Assembly (NCBI RefSeq): GCF_900110855.1
Contig: NZ_FOFA01000008.1
Location: 1 to 64,000 of the forward strand
Source of the DNA: Microlunatus flavus
GTDB taxonomy: Bacteria > Actinomycetota > Actinomycetes > Propionibacteriales > Propionibacteriaceae
Length of the DNA stretch: 64,000 nucleotides
Direction of reading: 5' to 3'
Positions 8,702 to 17,246 of this stretch are shown piece by piece (within the stretch, counting starts at the first letter, position 1; each line of letters begins with the position of its first letter). A program made the position numbers and the translations under genes. The notes beneath the pieces were generated by a model that searched no databases, was not told the origin of the DNA, and worked only from the letters and a program-made list of their open reading frames with translations.

Positions 8702-9523
8702 ATGCCCTTCGTCACCACGCCCGACGGCGCCCAGATCTTCTACAAGGACTGGGGCGCCGGACGGCCCGTCGTGTTCAGCCACGGCTGGCCGCTCACCTCC
8801 GACGTCTGGGACAACCAGCTCAAGCTCGTGGCCGACCACGGCTTCCGCGGCATCGCCCACGATCGGCGCGGCGGGGGCCGCTCCAGCCAGACCTGGAAGG
8901 GCAACGACCTCGACCACTACGCCGACGACCTCGCCACGCTGATCGAGACCCTCGACCTGCACGACGCGATCCTCGTCGGTCACTCCACCGGCGGCGGCGA
9001 GGTCACCCGCTACCTCGGCCGGCACGGCACCAGCCGGGTGTCGAAGGCCGTCCTGCTCAGCGCCATCCCGCCGCTCATGCTCCGCACCGACGCCAACCCC
9101 GAGGGCACGCCGCTGGAGGTGTTGGACCAGATCCGGGCCGGCGTCGGCGGCGACCGCTCGCAGTACTACCGCGACCTCGCCGAGCCGTTCTACGGCGCGA
9201 ACCGACCAGGGTCGACGGTCACCCAGGGCGCCAAGGACGCGTTCTGGCTGATGTCGATGACCGTCGGGGTCAAGGGTGCGTACGACTGCGTGAAGGCCTT
9301 CTCGGAGTCCGACACGACCGAGGACCTGAAGAAGATCCACATCCCCGTCCTCGTGCTGCACGGCGACGACGACCAGATCGTGCCGATCCAGTCGGCCGGG
9401 CTCAAGTCGGTGAAGCTCCTGCCCGACGCGACCCTGAAGGTCTACCCCGGCGCCCCGCACGGCCTGACCGGTCCCCACGAGCTCGAGTTCGACGACGACC
9501 TCCTCGGCTTCATCACGGGCTGA
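8702..9523 (+). CDS. Alpha/beta hydrolase, cofactor-free haloperoxidase/arylesterase type
   Basis: A 273-residue protein starting at ATG with AAGGAG upstream. It has the HGWP oxyanion motif, DRRGGGRSS loop, nucleophile Ser95 in GHSTGG, acid Asp224 (HGDDDQIVP) and His253 (GAPHGLT), all typical of the non-haem, cofactor-free chloroperoxidase family (an esterase fold that can also make peracids). No signal peptide is present, so it acts in the cytoplasm. The next gene, 48 bases downstream, is a paralogue of the same subfamily, implying a duplication. The true substrate is probably an ester or lactone rather than halide; this is inference. Confidence 0.88.
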   Translation: MPFVTTPDGAQIFYKDWGAGRPVVFSHGWPLTSDVWDNQLKLVADHGFRGIAHDRRGGGRSSQTWKGNDLDHYADDLATLIETLDLHDAILVGHSTGGGEVTRYLGRHGTSRVSKAVLLSAIPPLMLRTDANPEGTPLEVLDQIRAGVGGDRSQYYRDLAEPFYGANRPGSTVTQGAKDAFWLMSMTVGVKGAYDCVKAFSESDTTEDLKKIHIPVLVLHGDDDQIVPIQSAGLKSVKLLPDATLKVYPGAPHGLTGPHELEFDDDLLGFITG

Positions 9524-9571
9524 CCCGCCCGCACAGCACCGACCGCCACGACCACACCCCAAGGAGCACGC

Positions 9572-10429
9572 ATGCCCACCGTCACCGTCGGCCGCGAGAA
9601 CAGCGCCCCGATCGAGATCGCGTACGACGACGTGGGCAGCGGCCCGGTCGTCGTGCTCCTGCACGGCTGGCCGTTCGACAGCCGTTCGTGGGAGGCGCAG
9701 GTCCACACGCTGCTCGGCGCCGGGTTCCGCGTGGTCACCTACGACCGTCGCGGGTTCGGCCGCTCGAGCCGGCCCAGCACCGGCTACGACTTCGACACCC
9801 TGGCCGCCGACCTGGACACCCTGCTGAACGAGCTGGACCTGCACGACGTCACGATCGTCGGCCTCTCGCTCGGCACCGGGGAGCTCGCCCGCTACATCGG
9901 GTCGTACGGCACCGCCCGCCTGCGGTCCTGCGTCTTCTGGGAGACGCTCGCCCCCAGCTTCGTGAAGTCCGCCGACAACCCCACGGGCGTCGACCCGGCC
10001 GGCGTCGCGGGCGTCCAGCAGGCCATCCTCGCCGACCGCGCGGCCTGGCTCAGCGGCATGGACCAGAACTTCCTCAACCTCGACGACTACCTCGGCACCC
10101 GCGTCAGCCCCGAGACCGAGCGCTACCTGTGGCAGACCGGGATGGAGGCGTCCGCCGAGGCCACCTGGGCCTGCCCCCGCGGCTGGCTGGAGGACTTCAC
10201 CGACGACATCACCAAGGTCGACGTCCCGACGCTGATCATCCACGGCACCGCCGACCGGATCCTGCCCGTCGACGGGCAGGGCCGGCGGCTGCACGCCGCG
10301 CTCCCCCACGCCGAGTACGTCGAGATCGAGGGCGGGCCGCACCTCAACTGCCTGACCCACGCCGCCGAGGCCAACGCCGCGCTACTCGCGTTCCTCGGGC
10401 AGCCGGCCACCGCCGGCGCGCAGGCCTGA
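9572..10429 (+). CDS. Alpha/beta hydrolase, haloperoxidase-like paralogue
   Basis: A 285-residue paralogue of the preceding gene with HGWP, DRRGFGRSS, Asp228 (HGTADRILPV) and His257 (GGPHLNC). Its nucleophile elbow is GLSLGT (Ser99) in place of GHSTGG, which changes the residue next to the catalytic serine and suggests a different substrate. ATG start with AAGGAG upstream. It is followed 10 bases later by the dehalogenase-like gene, so the two are almost certainly co-transcribed. No signal peptide or membrane segment. Confidence 0.87.
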   Translation: MPTVTVGRENSAPIEIAYDDVGSGPVVVLLHGWPFDSRSWEAQVHTLLGAGFRVVTYDRRGFGRSSRPSTGYDFDTLAADLDTLLNELDLHDVTIVGLSLGTGELARYIGSYGTARLRSCVFWETLAPSFVKSADNPTGVDPAGVAGVQQAILADRAAWLSGMDQNFLNLDDYLGTRVSPETERYLWQTGMEASAEATWACPRGWLEDFTDDITKVDVPTLIIHGTADRILPVDGQGRRLHAALPHAEYVEIEGGPHLNCLTHAAEANAALLAFLGQPATAGAQA

Positions 10430-10439
10430 CGAGGCTCCG

Positions 10440-11381
10440 ATGGCCGTCGACCTGTTCCCCGGCTTCGCGGAACGGCAGGTGCCGACCGCGCGTGGTGACG
10501 TGTTCGCCCGCGTGGGCGGGACCGGGCCGGCGGTCCTGCTGCTGCACGGCTACCCGCAGGACCACCGGATGTGGCGCGGCGTCGCGCCCGCGCTCGCCGA
10601 GGCCTGCACGGTCGTGGTGGCGGACCTGCCCGGCTACGGGGGCTCGTTCCGACCGACCCCGGCGCCGGACCACCGACCGCACGGCAAGCGGGCGCTCGCG
10701 CTCGACCTCGTCGAGGCGATGCGGGGGCTCGGGCACGAACGGTTCGTGGTCGCCGGCCACGACCGCGGTGGGCGCGTCGCCTACCGGATGGCGCTGGACC
10801 ACCCCGACCGGGTCCTGGCGGCCGCCGCGCTCGACGTCGTCCCCACCGGGGAGGTCTGGTCGCGCGCCGACGCCGCCATGGCCCTGGCGTACTGGCACTG
10901 GGGCTTCCTGGCCCAGCCGGCCCCGCTGCCGGAACGGCTGATCGCCGCCGATCCGGACGCGTTCTTCGACCACCACGTACGCCGGCTCGGTCTCGGGGCC
11001 GACCCGGAGCGGTACCCGCCGCCGCTCGTCGCGGCGTACCGGCAGATCCTCGACGACGCCGGCGTGGTCGAGGCCATCTGCGAGGACTACCGGGCCGGTG
11101 CGACGGTCGACCGCGACGACGACGACGCCGACCACGGGCAGCGGCGGATCGCCTGCCCCCTCCTGGTCCTGTGGAGCGCGACCGGCGCGCTGCCGCGCTT
11201 CTACGGCGACGTCCTCGGGGTGTGGCGCCCGTGGGCCGACGACGTCCGCGGCTGGGGCGTCCACGCCAGCCACTTCCTCGTGGAGGACGACCCCGAGCAG
11301 GTGCTCCACGCCCTGGCCGACCTCGTCGCCGGCCTGCCGCGCCACGACCCACTCACGAACGAGGAAACGAGGACCCCATGA
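10440..11381 (+). CDS. Haloacetate (fluoroacetate-type) dehalogenase family hydrolase
   Basis: A 313-residue alpha/beta hydrolase whose nucleophile is aspartate: GHDRGGR with Asp108. Compared with fluoroacetate dehalogenase as I recall it (Asp110, Arg111, Arg114, Asp134, His155, Trp156, Tyr219, His280), this protein has Asp108, Arg109, Arg112, Asp132, His153, Trp154, Tyr217 and His278, a constant offset of two. These form the nucleophile, carboxylate clamp, halide pocket and charge relay, so hydrolysis of a haloacetate to glycolate and halide is the best prediction. Leu183 occupies the place where that enzyme has a Trp lining the pocket, so substrate size may differ. The stop overlaps the next start (ATGA). 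Confidence 0.82.
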   Translation: MAVDLFPGFAERQVPTARGDVFARVGGTGPAVLLLHGYPQDHRMWRGVAPALAEACTVVVADLPGYGGSFRPTPAPDHRPHGKRALALDLVEAMRGLGHERFVVAGHDRGGRVAYRMALDHPDRVLAAAALDVVPTGEVWSRADAAMALAYWHWGFLAQPAPLPERLIAADPDAFFDHHVRRLGLGADPERYPPPLVAAYRQILDDAGVVEAICEDYRAGATVDRDDDDADHGQRRIACPLLVLWSATGALPRFYGDVLGVWRPWADDVRGWGVHASHFLVEDDPEQVLHALADLVAGLPRHDPLTNEETRTP

Positions 11382-11788
11382 CCGACCCGCTCACCACCAG
11401 CTCCTCGGGCCCCGCCGACGCGCTCGCCTCGGGCCTGCGCCGCACGGAGATCCAGCACCGCACGTCGTCGATCCCGGGGCGCGACATCGTGCAGGTGCGC
11501 ACCGAGATCCCGGACGGGGTCGCGTCGGGCTGGCACACCCACCCGGGCGAGGAGATCGGCTACATCGTCGAGGGAACCGTACGGATGCAGGTCGCCCACG
11601 CCGACGACCTGCTCCTGCACGCCGGCGACGGCTTCCTCATTCCGCCCGGTACACCGCACAACGCGCACGACCTCGGGCCCGGTACGGGCGTGATGCTCTC
11701 CACCTACCTCGTCGACCCGACCGCTCCGCTGTCCCGCTACGTCGACGCGCCGCCCGACCCGGCCGGCTCCGGCGGCGCCGCCGGATGA
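11378..11788 (+). CDS. Cupin-domain protein
   Basis: A 136-residue single-domain cupin. The first metal-binding motif is visible as WHTHPGEEIGYIVEG (about residues 48-62) and the second as PPGTPHNAHDLG (about residues 88-99), so His and Glu ligands for a metal are present. The start codon overlaps the stop of the dehalogenase gene (ATGA) and its own stop overlaps the transporter start (ATGA): tight translational coupling. Such small cupins serve as isomerases, quercetinase-like enzymes or sensors; the exact role is unknown. Coupling to a dehalogenase and a transporter suggests it works on the same small acid or its product. Confidence 0.85.
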   Translation: MTDPLTTSSSGPADALASGLRRTEIQHRTSSIPGRDIVQVRTEIPDGVASGWHTHPGEEIGYIVEGTVRMQVAHADDLLLHAGDGFLIPPGTPHNAHDLGPGTGVMLSTYLVDPTAPLSRYVDAPPDPAGSGGAAG

Positions 11789-12738
11789 GCGGGAGCGTGC
11801 TCCGGCCGAACCTGTTCGGCATCCCCTTCGGGCTCGCCGGACTCGCCGCGTGCTGGTCGGCGGCCGCGGAGGCCGTGCACGCCCCCGGGTCCGCCTCGGG
11901 CGTCGTGTGGGCCCTCGCCGCCGCCGCCTGGCTCGTGGTCCTGGTCCCGTACGCCCGGCAGATCGCCCGCGGTCGGGGCCTGCGTCGCGAGCTGGCCGAC
12001 CCGACCTTCGGCCCGTTCACCGCGGTCCCCGCGATGCTGGTCATGCTCCTGGGCGGCGCGCTCGCGCCCTGGTCGCGGGACGCCGGCGCCGCCGTCTTCG
12101 TCGTCGGGCTGCTCGCCACCCTGCTCGTCGGCGGCTACCTGACGGGCCAGTGGATCCTCGAGGACCTCCAGCTCGCCCAGTGGCACCCCGGCTACTTCCT
12201 GCCGACGGTCGGCGGCGGCCTGATCGCCGCGAACGTCGCCGCCCGGCTGGGGTTCGGCGGGCTCGCGTCCGTGATGTTCGGCTACGGCCTGGTCTGCTGG
12301 TTCGTGCTCGGCTCGATCATCCTGGCCCGGCTGTTCAGCCAGCCGATGCTGCCCGTCAAGCTGCGCCCGACCCTCGCGATCGAGCTCGCACCGCCGGCCG
12401 TCGCCGGGAACGCCTGGTTCGCGATGCACGGCGGCCGGCTCGACCAGGTCGCCCTGACGCTCGCCGGCTACGGCCTGCTGATGGTGATCGTCCAGGTCCG
12501 GCTCGCCCCGCTGTACCGGCACGTGCCGTTCGGCCCCGGGAGCTGGGCCTTCGCGTTCTCCTACCTGCAGGCCGTGACCTTCGGCCTCCACTGGATCGCC
12601 GGCACCGACGTCCCGGGTCGCACGGCCCTGGTCTGGCTCCTGCTGGCGGTCTCCACCGCCGGCGTCCTCCTGCTCGCCGCCCTCACCGGCCGCGGGCTCG
12701 TACGCCGGACGTTCCTGCCGGGCGCCGGGACGGCGTGA
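11785..12738 (+). CDS. TehA/SLAC1-family (TDT) transporter
   Basis: A 317-residue integral membrane protein with about ten hydrophobic segments and the opening NLFGIPFGLAGLAACW typical of the tellurite-resistance/dicarboxylate transporter (TDT) family, which includes TehA, Mae1 and plant SLAC1 anion channels. Its start overlaps the cupin stop (ATGA). In this operon an organic-anion, halide or sulfite channel function is reasonable: dehalogenation would release halide and a hydroxy acid. That link is inference. Last gene of the operon; converges with the response regulator at 12809. Confidence 0.85.
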   Translation: MSGSVLRPNLFGIPFGLAGLAACWSAAAEAVHAPGSASGVVWALAAAAWLVVLVPYARQIARGRGLRRELADPTFGPFTAVPAMLVMLLGGALAPWSRDAGAAVFVVGLLATLLVGGYLTGQWILEDLQLAQWHPGYFLPTVGGGLIAANVAARLGFGGLASVMFGYGLVCWFVLGSIILARLFSQPMLPVKLRPTLAIELAPPAVAGNAWFAMHGGRLDQVALTLAGYGLLMVIVQVRLAPLYRHVPFGPGSWAFAFSYLQAVTFGLHWIAGTDVPGRTALVWLLLAVSTAGVLLLAALTGRGLVRRTFLPGAGTA

Positions 12739-12808
12739 TGACCGCAGCGGCCGGCAGGTCCACGGTCCTGGTGCGGAGCGCGGCTCCTCGCGACGGCGGG
12801 CGCCTACG

Positions 12809-13444
12809 TCAGTGGCTCTCCTCGAGGAGCCCGTTGCGCTGGGCCCAGAGGGCGGCGGAGGTGCGGTCGTAGACCTCGAGGGCGGCGAAGATCCTGGTGA
12901 GGTGGGCCTTCACGGTCTTCTCGCTGATGTCGAGCCGGCGGGCGACGCTCTTGTTGGGCAGGCCGACGGCGACGAGCGCGAGGACCTCGCGCTCCCGAGG
13001 ACTGAGGTCGGCGCTCGGTGACGGACGGGGTCGGCGCTGCGGCAGCAGGGCCAGGGCGGCCCGGGGTGAGATGGGTGCGTTCCCGGCAGCGGCTTCGCGG
13101 ACGGCCTGGACGAGGTCGTCCGGCTCGGTGTCCTTCAGCAGGTAGCCGATCGCCCCCGCGTCGAGCGCAGCCGTGACGCGGGCCTGCTCGGCGAAGGAGG
13201 TGAGCACCACGACCCGGACGTCGGGGCACCGGGCGAGCACCTCGCCGGTGGCCTGGATGCCGTCCGTGCCGGGCATGGACAGGTCCATCAGCACGATGTC
13301 GACCTGCCCGGCTGCGGCCGCCCCCGCGGCGAGCGAGCCGTCCGCCACGGCCTCGACGACCTCGATGTCGGGGGCTCCGGCGAGGACGCCGGTCAGGCCC
13401 TGGCGGACGAGCGGGTGGTCGTCCACGACGAGGACCCGGATCAT
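12809..13444 (-). CDS. NarL/LuxR-family response regulator
   Basis: A 211-residue two-component response regulator. The receiver domain (1-120) has the acidic pair Asp8/Asp9, phospho-acceptor Asp54 (IVLMDLSMPG), Thr/Ser in VVLTS and Lys in LLKD. The C-terminal LuxR helix-turn-helix spans about residues 145-205 (LSPREREVLALVAVGLPNKS). The start ATG overlaps the stop of the upstream histidine kinase (ATGA), so the two form one unit. Targets may include the hydrolase operon next door, by position only. Confidence 0.93.
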   Translation of the reverse strand: MIRVLVVDDHPLVRQGLTGVLAGAPDIEVVEAVADGSLAAGAAAAGQVDIVLMDLSMPGTDGIQATGEVLARCPDVRVVVLTSFAEQARVTAALDAGAIGYLLKDTEPDDLVQAVREAAAGNAPISPRAALALLPQRRPRPSPSADLSPREREVLALVAVGLPNKSVARRLDISEKTVKAHLTRIFAALEVYDRTSAALWAQRNGLLEESH

Positions 13445-14982
13445 CGGGACACCGTGCCGGCGAGGGGCTCGGGCTGGGGCGCGGCCGCTGAGGGGAGGCG
13501 CAGCGTGACGGTGGTGCCGGAACCAGCGGCCGAGGCCACCCGGAGCCGGCCGCCGCGCTCCTGGACCAGCGCGGCGAGCAGCGGCAGCCCGACGCTGCCG
13601 TGCCGCCGGGTCGACTGCTGCGGGTCGAAGCCCTGCCCGTCGTCGGTGACCTCGAGCTCCAGGTCCCCGGCCTCCTGGGTGACGCTCACGTGCACCGCGG
13701 ACGCGTGGGCGTGCCGGACGATGTTGCGCACCGCCTCCTGCGCGACGCGGTACACCAGCGCCTCGTCGGTCTCCGACAGGCCGTCGCTCGGGTCCACCTC
13801 GAGCTGGACGGCGATCTGGCGCGCCTCCAGGATCGCGACCAGGTCGCTCAGGGTGGTCTGCAGCCCCTCGCTGTGCAGCGCGGGCGGGGTCACGGTGACG
13901 ATGAGGCTGCGCAGCTCGCGGACGGACTGCCGCAGGTTCCGGGCGGTCCCGGCGAGGTCGTCCGCGAGCTCGGGCTGCCCGGCCGCACGGGTGCGGTTGG
14001 CGGTGTCGGTCAGGGTGTAGCTCGCACCGGTGAGTCCTTGCACCACGCCGTCGTGGAGGTCGGAGGCGATCAGCGTCCGTTCGCGGTCCGCAGCGGCCAG
14101 CGCGGTGACGAGCAGCTGCTCGCGCTCGTCCTGGACGGTCCGGAGGCTCCTCGTCAGGCGGTAGGTGAAACCGATCTTGACGAGGTAGAGCAGGACGAGG
14201 GCGAGGACCAGACTCGGCAGCAGGGTCGTGAACACCGCCCGGCTCGTCTGCCAGGCGACCGCCGACGCCTGGGTCGTCCGCAGCAGCAGCGGCTGCCCGA
14301 AAGCTCCCCGCAGGCCCGCGCTGACCTCGAGGGCTCGGCCCGAGTGGTCGCTGAGCAGGCTGGTCGGGTCGGACCCGTCGTCCTGCTCGGCGGCGACACC
14401 TCCCGAGCGGGCTGCCTCGCGCTCGGCCGCGGACAGGTCCTCCCGCTGCCCGGCGGCCCGGGCGTCGGTGTCGTAGAGGATCGACCCCGTCTCGTCGACC
14501 AGCTGCGCGCGCGTGACCGGAGCGACGAGCACGCGCTCCCGCACCAGCCGGTCGAAGGCCTGGTCGTCGATCGTGCTCGCCGACGAGGTCCGCGGGAGGG
14601 CCGGCTGCACGACGCGCGTGGCGAGCAGGGCCGCCGTGCTCTCGGCGTCGCGGACGGTCTCCTGCAGGGCGGCCTGGCGCTGGGCGAGTGCCAGCCCGAC
14701 GCCGCACAGGACGAACGCGCCCAGCGCCGCGAGCATGTAGCGGACGACCAGGCGCTCGATCGGGCCGCGCGACGACAGGCGCCGCCTGCTCCGGCGCTTG
14801 GGTGCGGCGTCACCGTCGCCCCCCGTCGCCGTCCGGCCCACGAACACGCCGTCAGCGGCGCCGGGGAGATCCCCGTCCCCCGGGGCACCGTCGCTCATCG
14901 GTCGCGGGCCGATCGTGTCGCACCGAGCACGATGACCTCCTCGTCCAGCCTCCGGCGAGCTGCCGTCCTCCTCCACGATCAC
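13441..14982 (-). CDS. Sensor histidine kinase (HisKA_3, NarX/DesK type)
   Basis: Up to 513 residues from a GTG at 14982; an ATG at 14898 (residue 29) is an alternative and neither has a clear ribosome binding site. A basic N-terminus precedes a first membrane segment (about 81-101), an extracytoplasmic sensor region (about 102-247), and a second membrane segment (about 250-272). The dimerisation/phospho-acceptor box is ASDLHDGVVQGL with His310, followed by a HATPase domain with VAQEAVRNIVRHA and DDGQGFD. It phosphorylates the coupled regulator encoded immediately downstream. The stimulus is unknown. Confidence 0.92.
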   Translation of the reverse strand: MIVEEDGSSPEAGRGGHRARCDTIGPRPMSDGAPGDGDLPGAADGVFVGRTATGGDGDAAPKRRSRRRLSSRGPIERLVVRYMLAALGAFVLCGVGLALAQRQAALQETVRDAESTAALLATRVVQPALPRTSSASTIDDQAFDRLVRERVLVAPVTRAQLVDETGSILYDTDARAAGQREDLSAAEREAARSGGVAAEQDDGSDPTSLLSDHSGRALEVSAGLRGAFGQPLLLRTTQASAVAWQTSRAVFTTLLPSLVLALVLLYLVKIGFTYRLTRSLRTVQDEREQLLVTALAAADRERTLIASDLHDGVVQGLTGASYTLTDTANRTRAAGQPELADDLAGTARNLRQSVRELRSLIVTVTPPALHSEGLQTTLSDLVAILEARQIAVQLEVDPSDGLSETDEALVYRVAQEAVRNIVRHAHASAVHVSVTQEAGDLELEVTDDGQGFDPQQSTRRHGSVGLPLLAALVQERGGRLRVASAAGSGTTVTLRLPSAAAPQPEPLAGTVSR

Positions 14983-15357
14983 AGGTCCGGGGCGCGGTCA
15001 GCGGGGTGCCGATGGTCGTAGGACCCCTGGGACCGACGACAACCGTTTCGCACGGCCTGGTGGACGGGGAAGGAGCCGAGCGCCGCCACCCGGCCCGGGA
15101 CCCTGACGCTCAGCGGTGCCGGGACCGGCGCGCAGCCCGGCACCGAGACCATCGGCACCGTTTGACCGGACATCGACCACCAGCCGGAGGAGCGTGAAGA
15201 AATGCGCGTTCTTCCCGTTCGACACGGTCTTTCTCGTATGACACCTTCGATAGCGAGCCCACCGACGAGAAAACATTTCGTCGAGAGCTCGAGGCGAAGA
15301 AGTCGAGAACCGGCTCCGCCACCGCCGCGGGAACGCGGCTGACGATGAGGAGAACCC
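14983..15357. other. Divergent control region between sensor kinase and small membrane protein
   Basis: A 375-base gene-free stretch, noticeably more A/T-rich at 15190-15310. It holds an inverted repeat GAAGAA/TTCTTC with a 7-base spacer at 15196-15214 and a CGACGA/TCGTCG pair at 15263-15283, plus the ribosome binding site AGGAG before the gene at 15358. Possible promoters cannot be fixed by eye. No reading frame here looks like a protein. Confidence 0.4.
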
Positions 15358-15645
15358 ATGAGCACCACCACCGGCCGCACCGATCTCGACCTGGGCGTCG
15401 ACCAGCCGCGTCGGCTGAGCACCGAGACGAAGAACGCGACCAAGACCACCGAGTTCTTCGTGTTCGTCGCGATGGTCGTGGCCGTGATCCTGACCGCGAA
15501 CTTCTACGACGGCGACGCGGGCAGCACCGGCGGCGACCCGTTCGGCGCCACGACCGCCATGCGCTACGTCGTCTACCTCACCATCGCCTACCTCGTCGCC
15601 CGCGGCCTGGCGAAGTCCGGCAGCCACGAGAACTACTCCGCCTGA
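15358..15645 (+). CDS. Small two-span membrane protein, unknown function
   Basis: A 95-residue protein with a soluble polar N-terminus (1-30) and two hydrophobic segments, about 33-48 (FFVFVAMVVAVILTA) and about 67-85 (RYVVYLTIAYLVARGLA). ATG start with GATGAGGAG upstream. Many actinobacteria have similar short proteins annotated only as hypothetical; I do not recognise a functional family. It is monocistronic, with a long A/T-richer leader upstream and a 13-bp hairpin 12 bases after the stop, which suggests an individually regulated, well-expressed gene. Confidence 0.75.
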   Translation: MSTTTGRTDLDLGVDQPRRLSTETKNATKTTEFFVFVAMVVAVILTANFYDGDAGSTGGDPFGATTAMRYVVYLTIAYLVARGLAKSGSHENYSA

Positions 15646-15657
15646 GCTGCACCCAGC

Positions 15658-15687
15658 CCCGTGGCGAGCCGACCGGCTCGCCACGGG
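15658..15687 (+). terminator. Hairpin terminator after small membrane protein
   Basis: Perfect 13-bp stem CCCGTGGCGAGCC / GGCTCGCCACGGG with a GACC loop, right after the gene at 15358-15645. No T-run follows, as is usual in very GC-rich genomes. The following 15688-15940 holds nothing else recognised. Confidence 0.6.
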
Positions 15688-15940
15688 CCGGGGCACCTGG
15701 TCACCCGCCCCTGCGGGTCCGCCGGTCCCGCCCCGCCCGGCGTACCGGTAGCGGAGCCGCTGCGCCTCACGGCCGGGCTCCCGCCTCTACCGCAGCGTGG
15801 CCCGCGGTGGTTGGGTACGCGACCTGCCGAGCGCCACACTCGGGGACCGACCCTGGACCCGCACCAGGGAGCCGCGCACCGCTGCGAGTGGGGTGAGTTC
15901 GCCGGTGACGGCGGCGCGGCGGTGGTGCGACGCTGGCGGC

Positions 15941-16705
15941 ATGCGCACCGAGACGGTCGACAAGCGGGTCCGGGCCCGGGTGGGCGGCACGGTCGTCGTC
16001 GACGCCCGCGGACCGCTGCTCGTCTGGGAAGACCACTTCCCCATCCCCGCGTACGCCTTCGAGTCGGGAGCCGTGACGCCCGGGGTGCTGCGCGAGACCG
16101 CACCGCCGCCGGCCGGACCGTGGTCGTTCCACGGGCCGCAGGGTCCGGTGGTGCAGTGGTTCGACCTCGTGGTCGGGAACGACGTCGTGCCGCATGCGGC
16201 CTGGCGGCGCGACGACCCCGCGGTCGCCGGGCTCGTGGTCCTGTCCTGGGACCCGGCGCTGCCGCTGCGCTGGACCGAGGAGGACGAGGAGGTCGCCGGG
16301 CACCCGCGCGACCCGCACCACCGCGTCGAGGTGCTGCCCAGCAGCCGCCACGTCGTCGTACGCCGCGAGGGCGTGGTCCTGGCGGAGTCGTCGCGGCCGG
16401 TGCTGCTGCTGGAGACGGGGCTGCCCACGCGCTACTACCTGCCCGAGTCCGACGTCGCCCTCGAGCGGCTGCAGCCCTCCGCCACGCAGAGCTTCTGCCC
16501 CTACAAGGGGGTGGCCGACCGGTACTTCGACGTCGTCGGGCAGGCCGGCGGCCGCGACCTGGTCTGGTCCTACTCCGACCCGAAGCCCGCCGTCGGGCTG
16601 GTCGCCGGCCGCCTGGCCTTCTACGACGAGCACGTCGACGTGACCGTGGACGGCGTCGACCTGCCCCGCCCCGAGTCGCCCTTCAGCGCCCGGGACGAGG
16701 CCTGA
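15941..16705 (+). CDS. DUF427 family protein with two DUF427 repeats
   Basis: A 254-residue protein made of two DUF427 modules. The first (about 1-75) has VRARVGGTVVVDARGPLLVW; the second (about 125-235) has the full family signature: ESSRPVLLLETGLPTRYYLP, then PSATQSFCPYKGVADRYFDV with the invariant CPYKG. DUF427 proteins have a small beta-rich fold and no firmly known reaction. No signal peptide. It lies alone, convergent with the VOC protein at 16725. The start ATG follows a weak GGCGGC leader. Confidence 0.82.
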   Translation: MRTETVDKRVRARVGGTVVVDARGPLLVWEDHFPIPAYAFESGAVTPGVLRETAPPPAGPWSFHGPQGPVVQWFDLVVGNDVVPHAAWRRDDPAVAGLVVLSWDPALPLRWTEEDEEVAGHPRDPHHRVEVLPSSRHVVVRREGVVLAESSRPVLLLETGLPTRYYLPESDVALERLQPSATQSFCPYKGVADRYFDVVGQAGGRDLVWSYSDPKPAVGLVAGRLAFYDEHVDVTVDGVDLPRPESPFSARDEA

Positions 16706-16724
16706 GCCGACGCCTCGAGGCGCC

Positions 16725-17141
16725 TCAGCCCTGCGGGGTCACGTCGACGAACCAGGTCACGCCGAACCGGTCGGTGGCCATGCCGTACGCGGGCGACCAC
16801 ATCGACGGGCCGAAGGGCGTGACCACCGTCGCCTCCACCGAGAGCCGGTCCCAGATCCCCCGGGCCTCGTCCTCGGAGTCCGCGCGGACGGAGACGTAGA
16901 AGGGGTGCTGGCCCGGGTCGTACGCCCGGCCGTGCTGGACGTCGTAGGCCATGACCCGGAAGCCGGCGGCGGTCTCCACCTGGCCGAAGATCACGCGCTC
17001 GGGGTCGTCGACCTGGTCGGCGCTGTGCGCCATCGCGTACGTCACGACGACCGGCTCCGCGCCGAACACCTGGCCGTAGAAGTCCAGGGCTGCGCGGGCG
17101 TCGCCGTCGAAGTTCAGGTGGGTGGTGGTGGTCAGGGCCAT
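16725..17141 (-). CDS. VOC/glyoxalase-superfamily protein, PhnB-like
   Basis: A 138-residue protein of the vicinal oxygen chelate fold, PhnB/YjdN type: HLNFDGDARAALDFYGQVFG at the N-terminus and WDRLSVEATVVTPFGPSMWS to DRFGVTWFVD at the C-terminus, which are the paired beta-alpha-beta-beta-beta modules. Family members are often metal-free homodimers of unknown role. ATG start at 17141 with GAGG upstream. It is divergent from the WYL regulator at 17247, which may regulate it. Confidence 0.88.
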   Translation of the reverse strand: MALTTTTHLNFDGDARAALDFYGQVFGAEPVVVTYAMAHSADQVDDPERVIFGQVETAAGFRVMAYDVQHGRAYDPGQHPFYVSVRADSEDEARGIWDRLSVEATVVTPFGPSMWSPAYGMATDRFGVTWFVDVTPQG

Positions 17142-17246
17142 GAGGTCCTCCGTGGTCTCGGGCGCCCGGCCTGGTGCCGGGCTCCCGTGCAGCCTCCCGC
17201 CCGTGGCGGTCAGGTTCTGTCCTCTTCTTCGGGCAGGATCGGATCC

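Noticed and set aside
8702-9523. True haloperoxidase using halide
   Set aside because: The family fold and triad are those of esterases; bromination activity in this family is a side reaction, so only the family name is kept.
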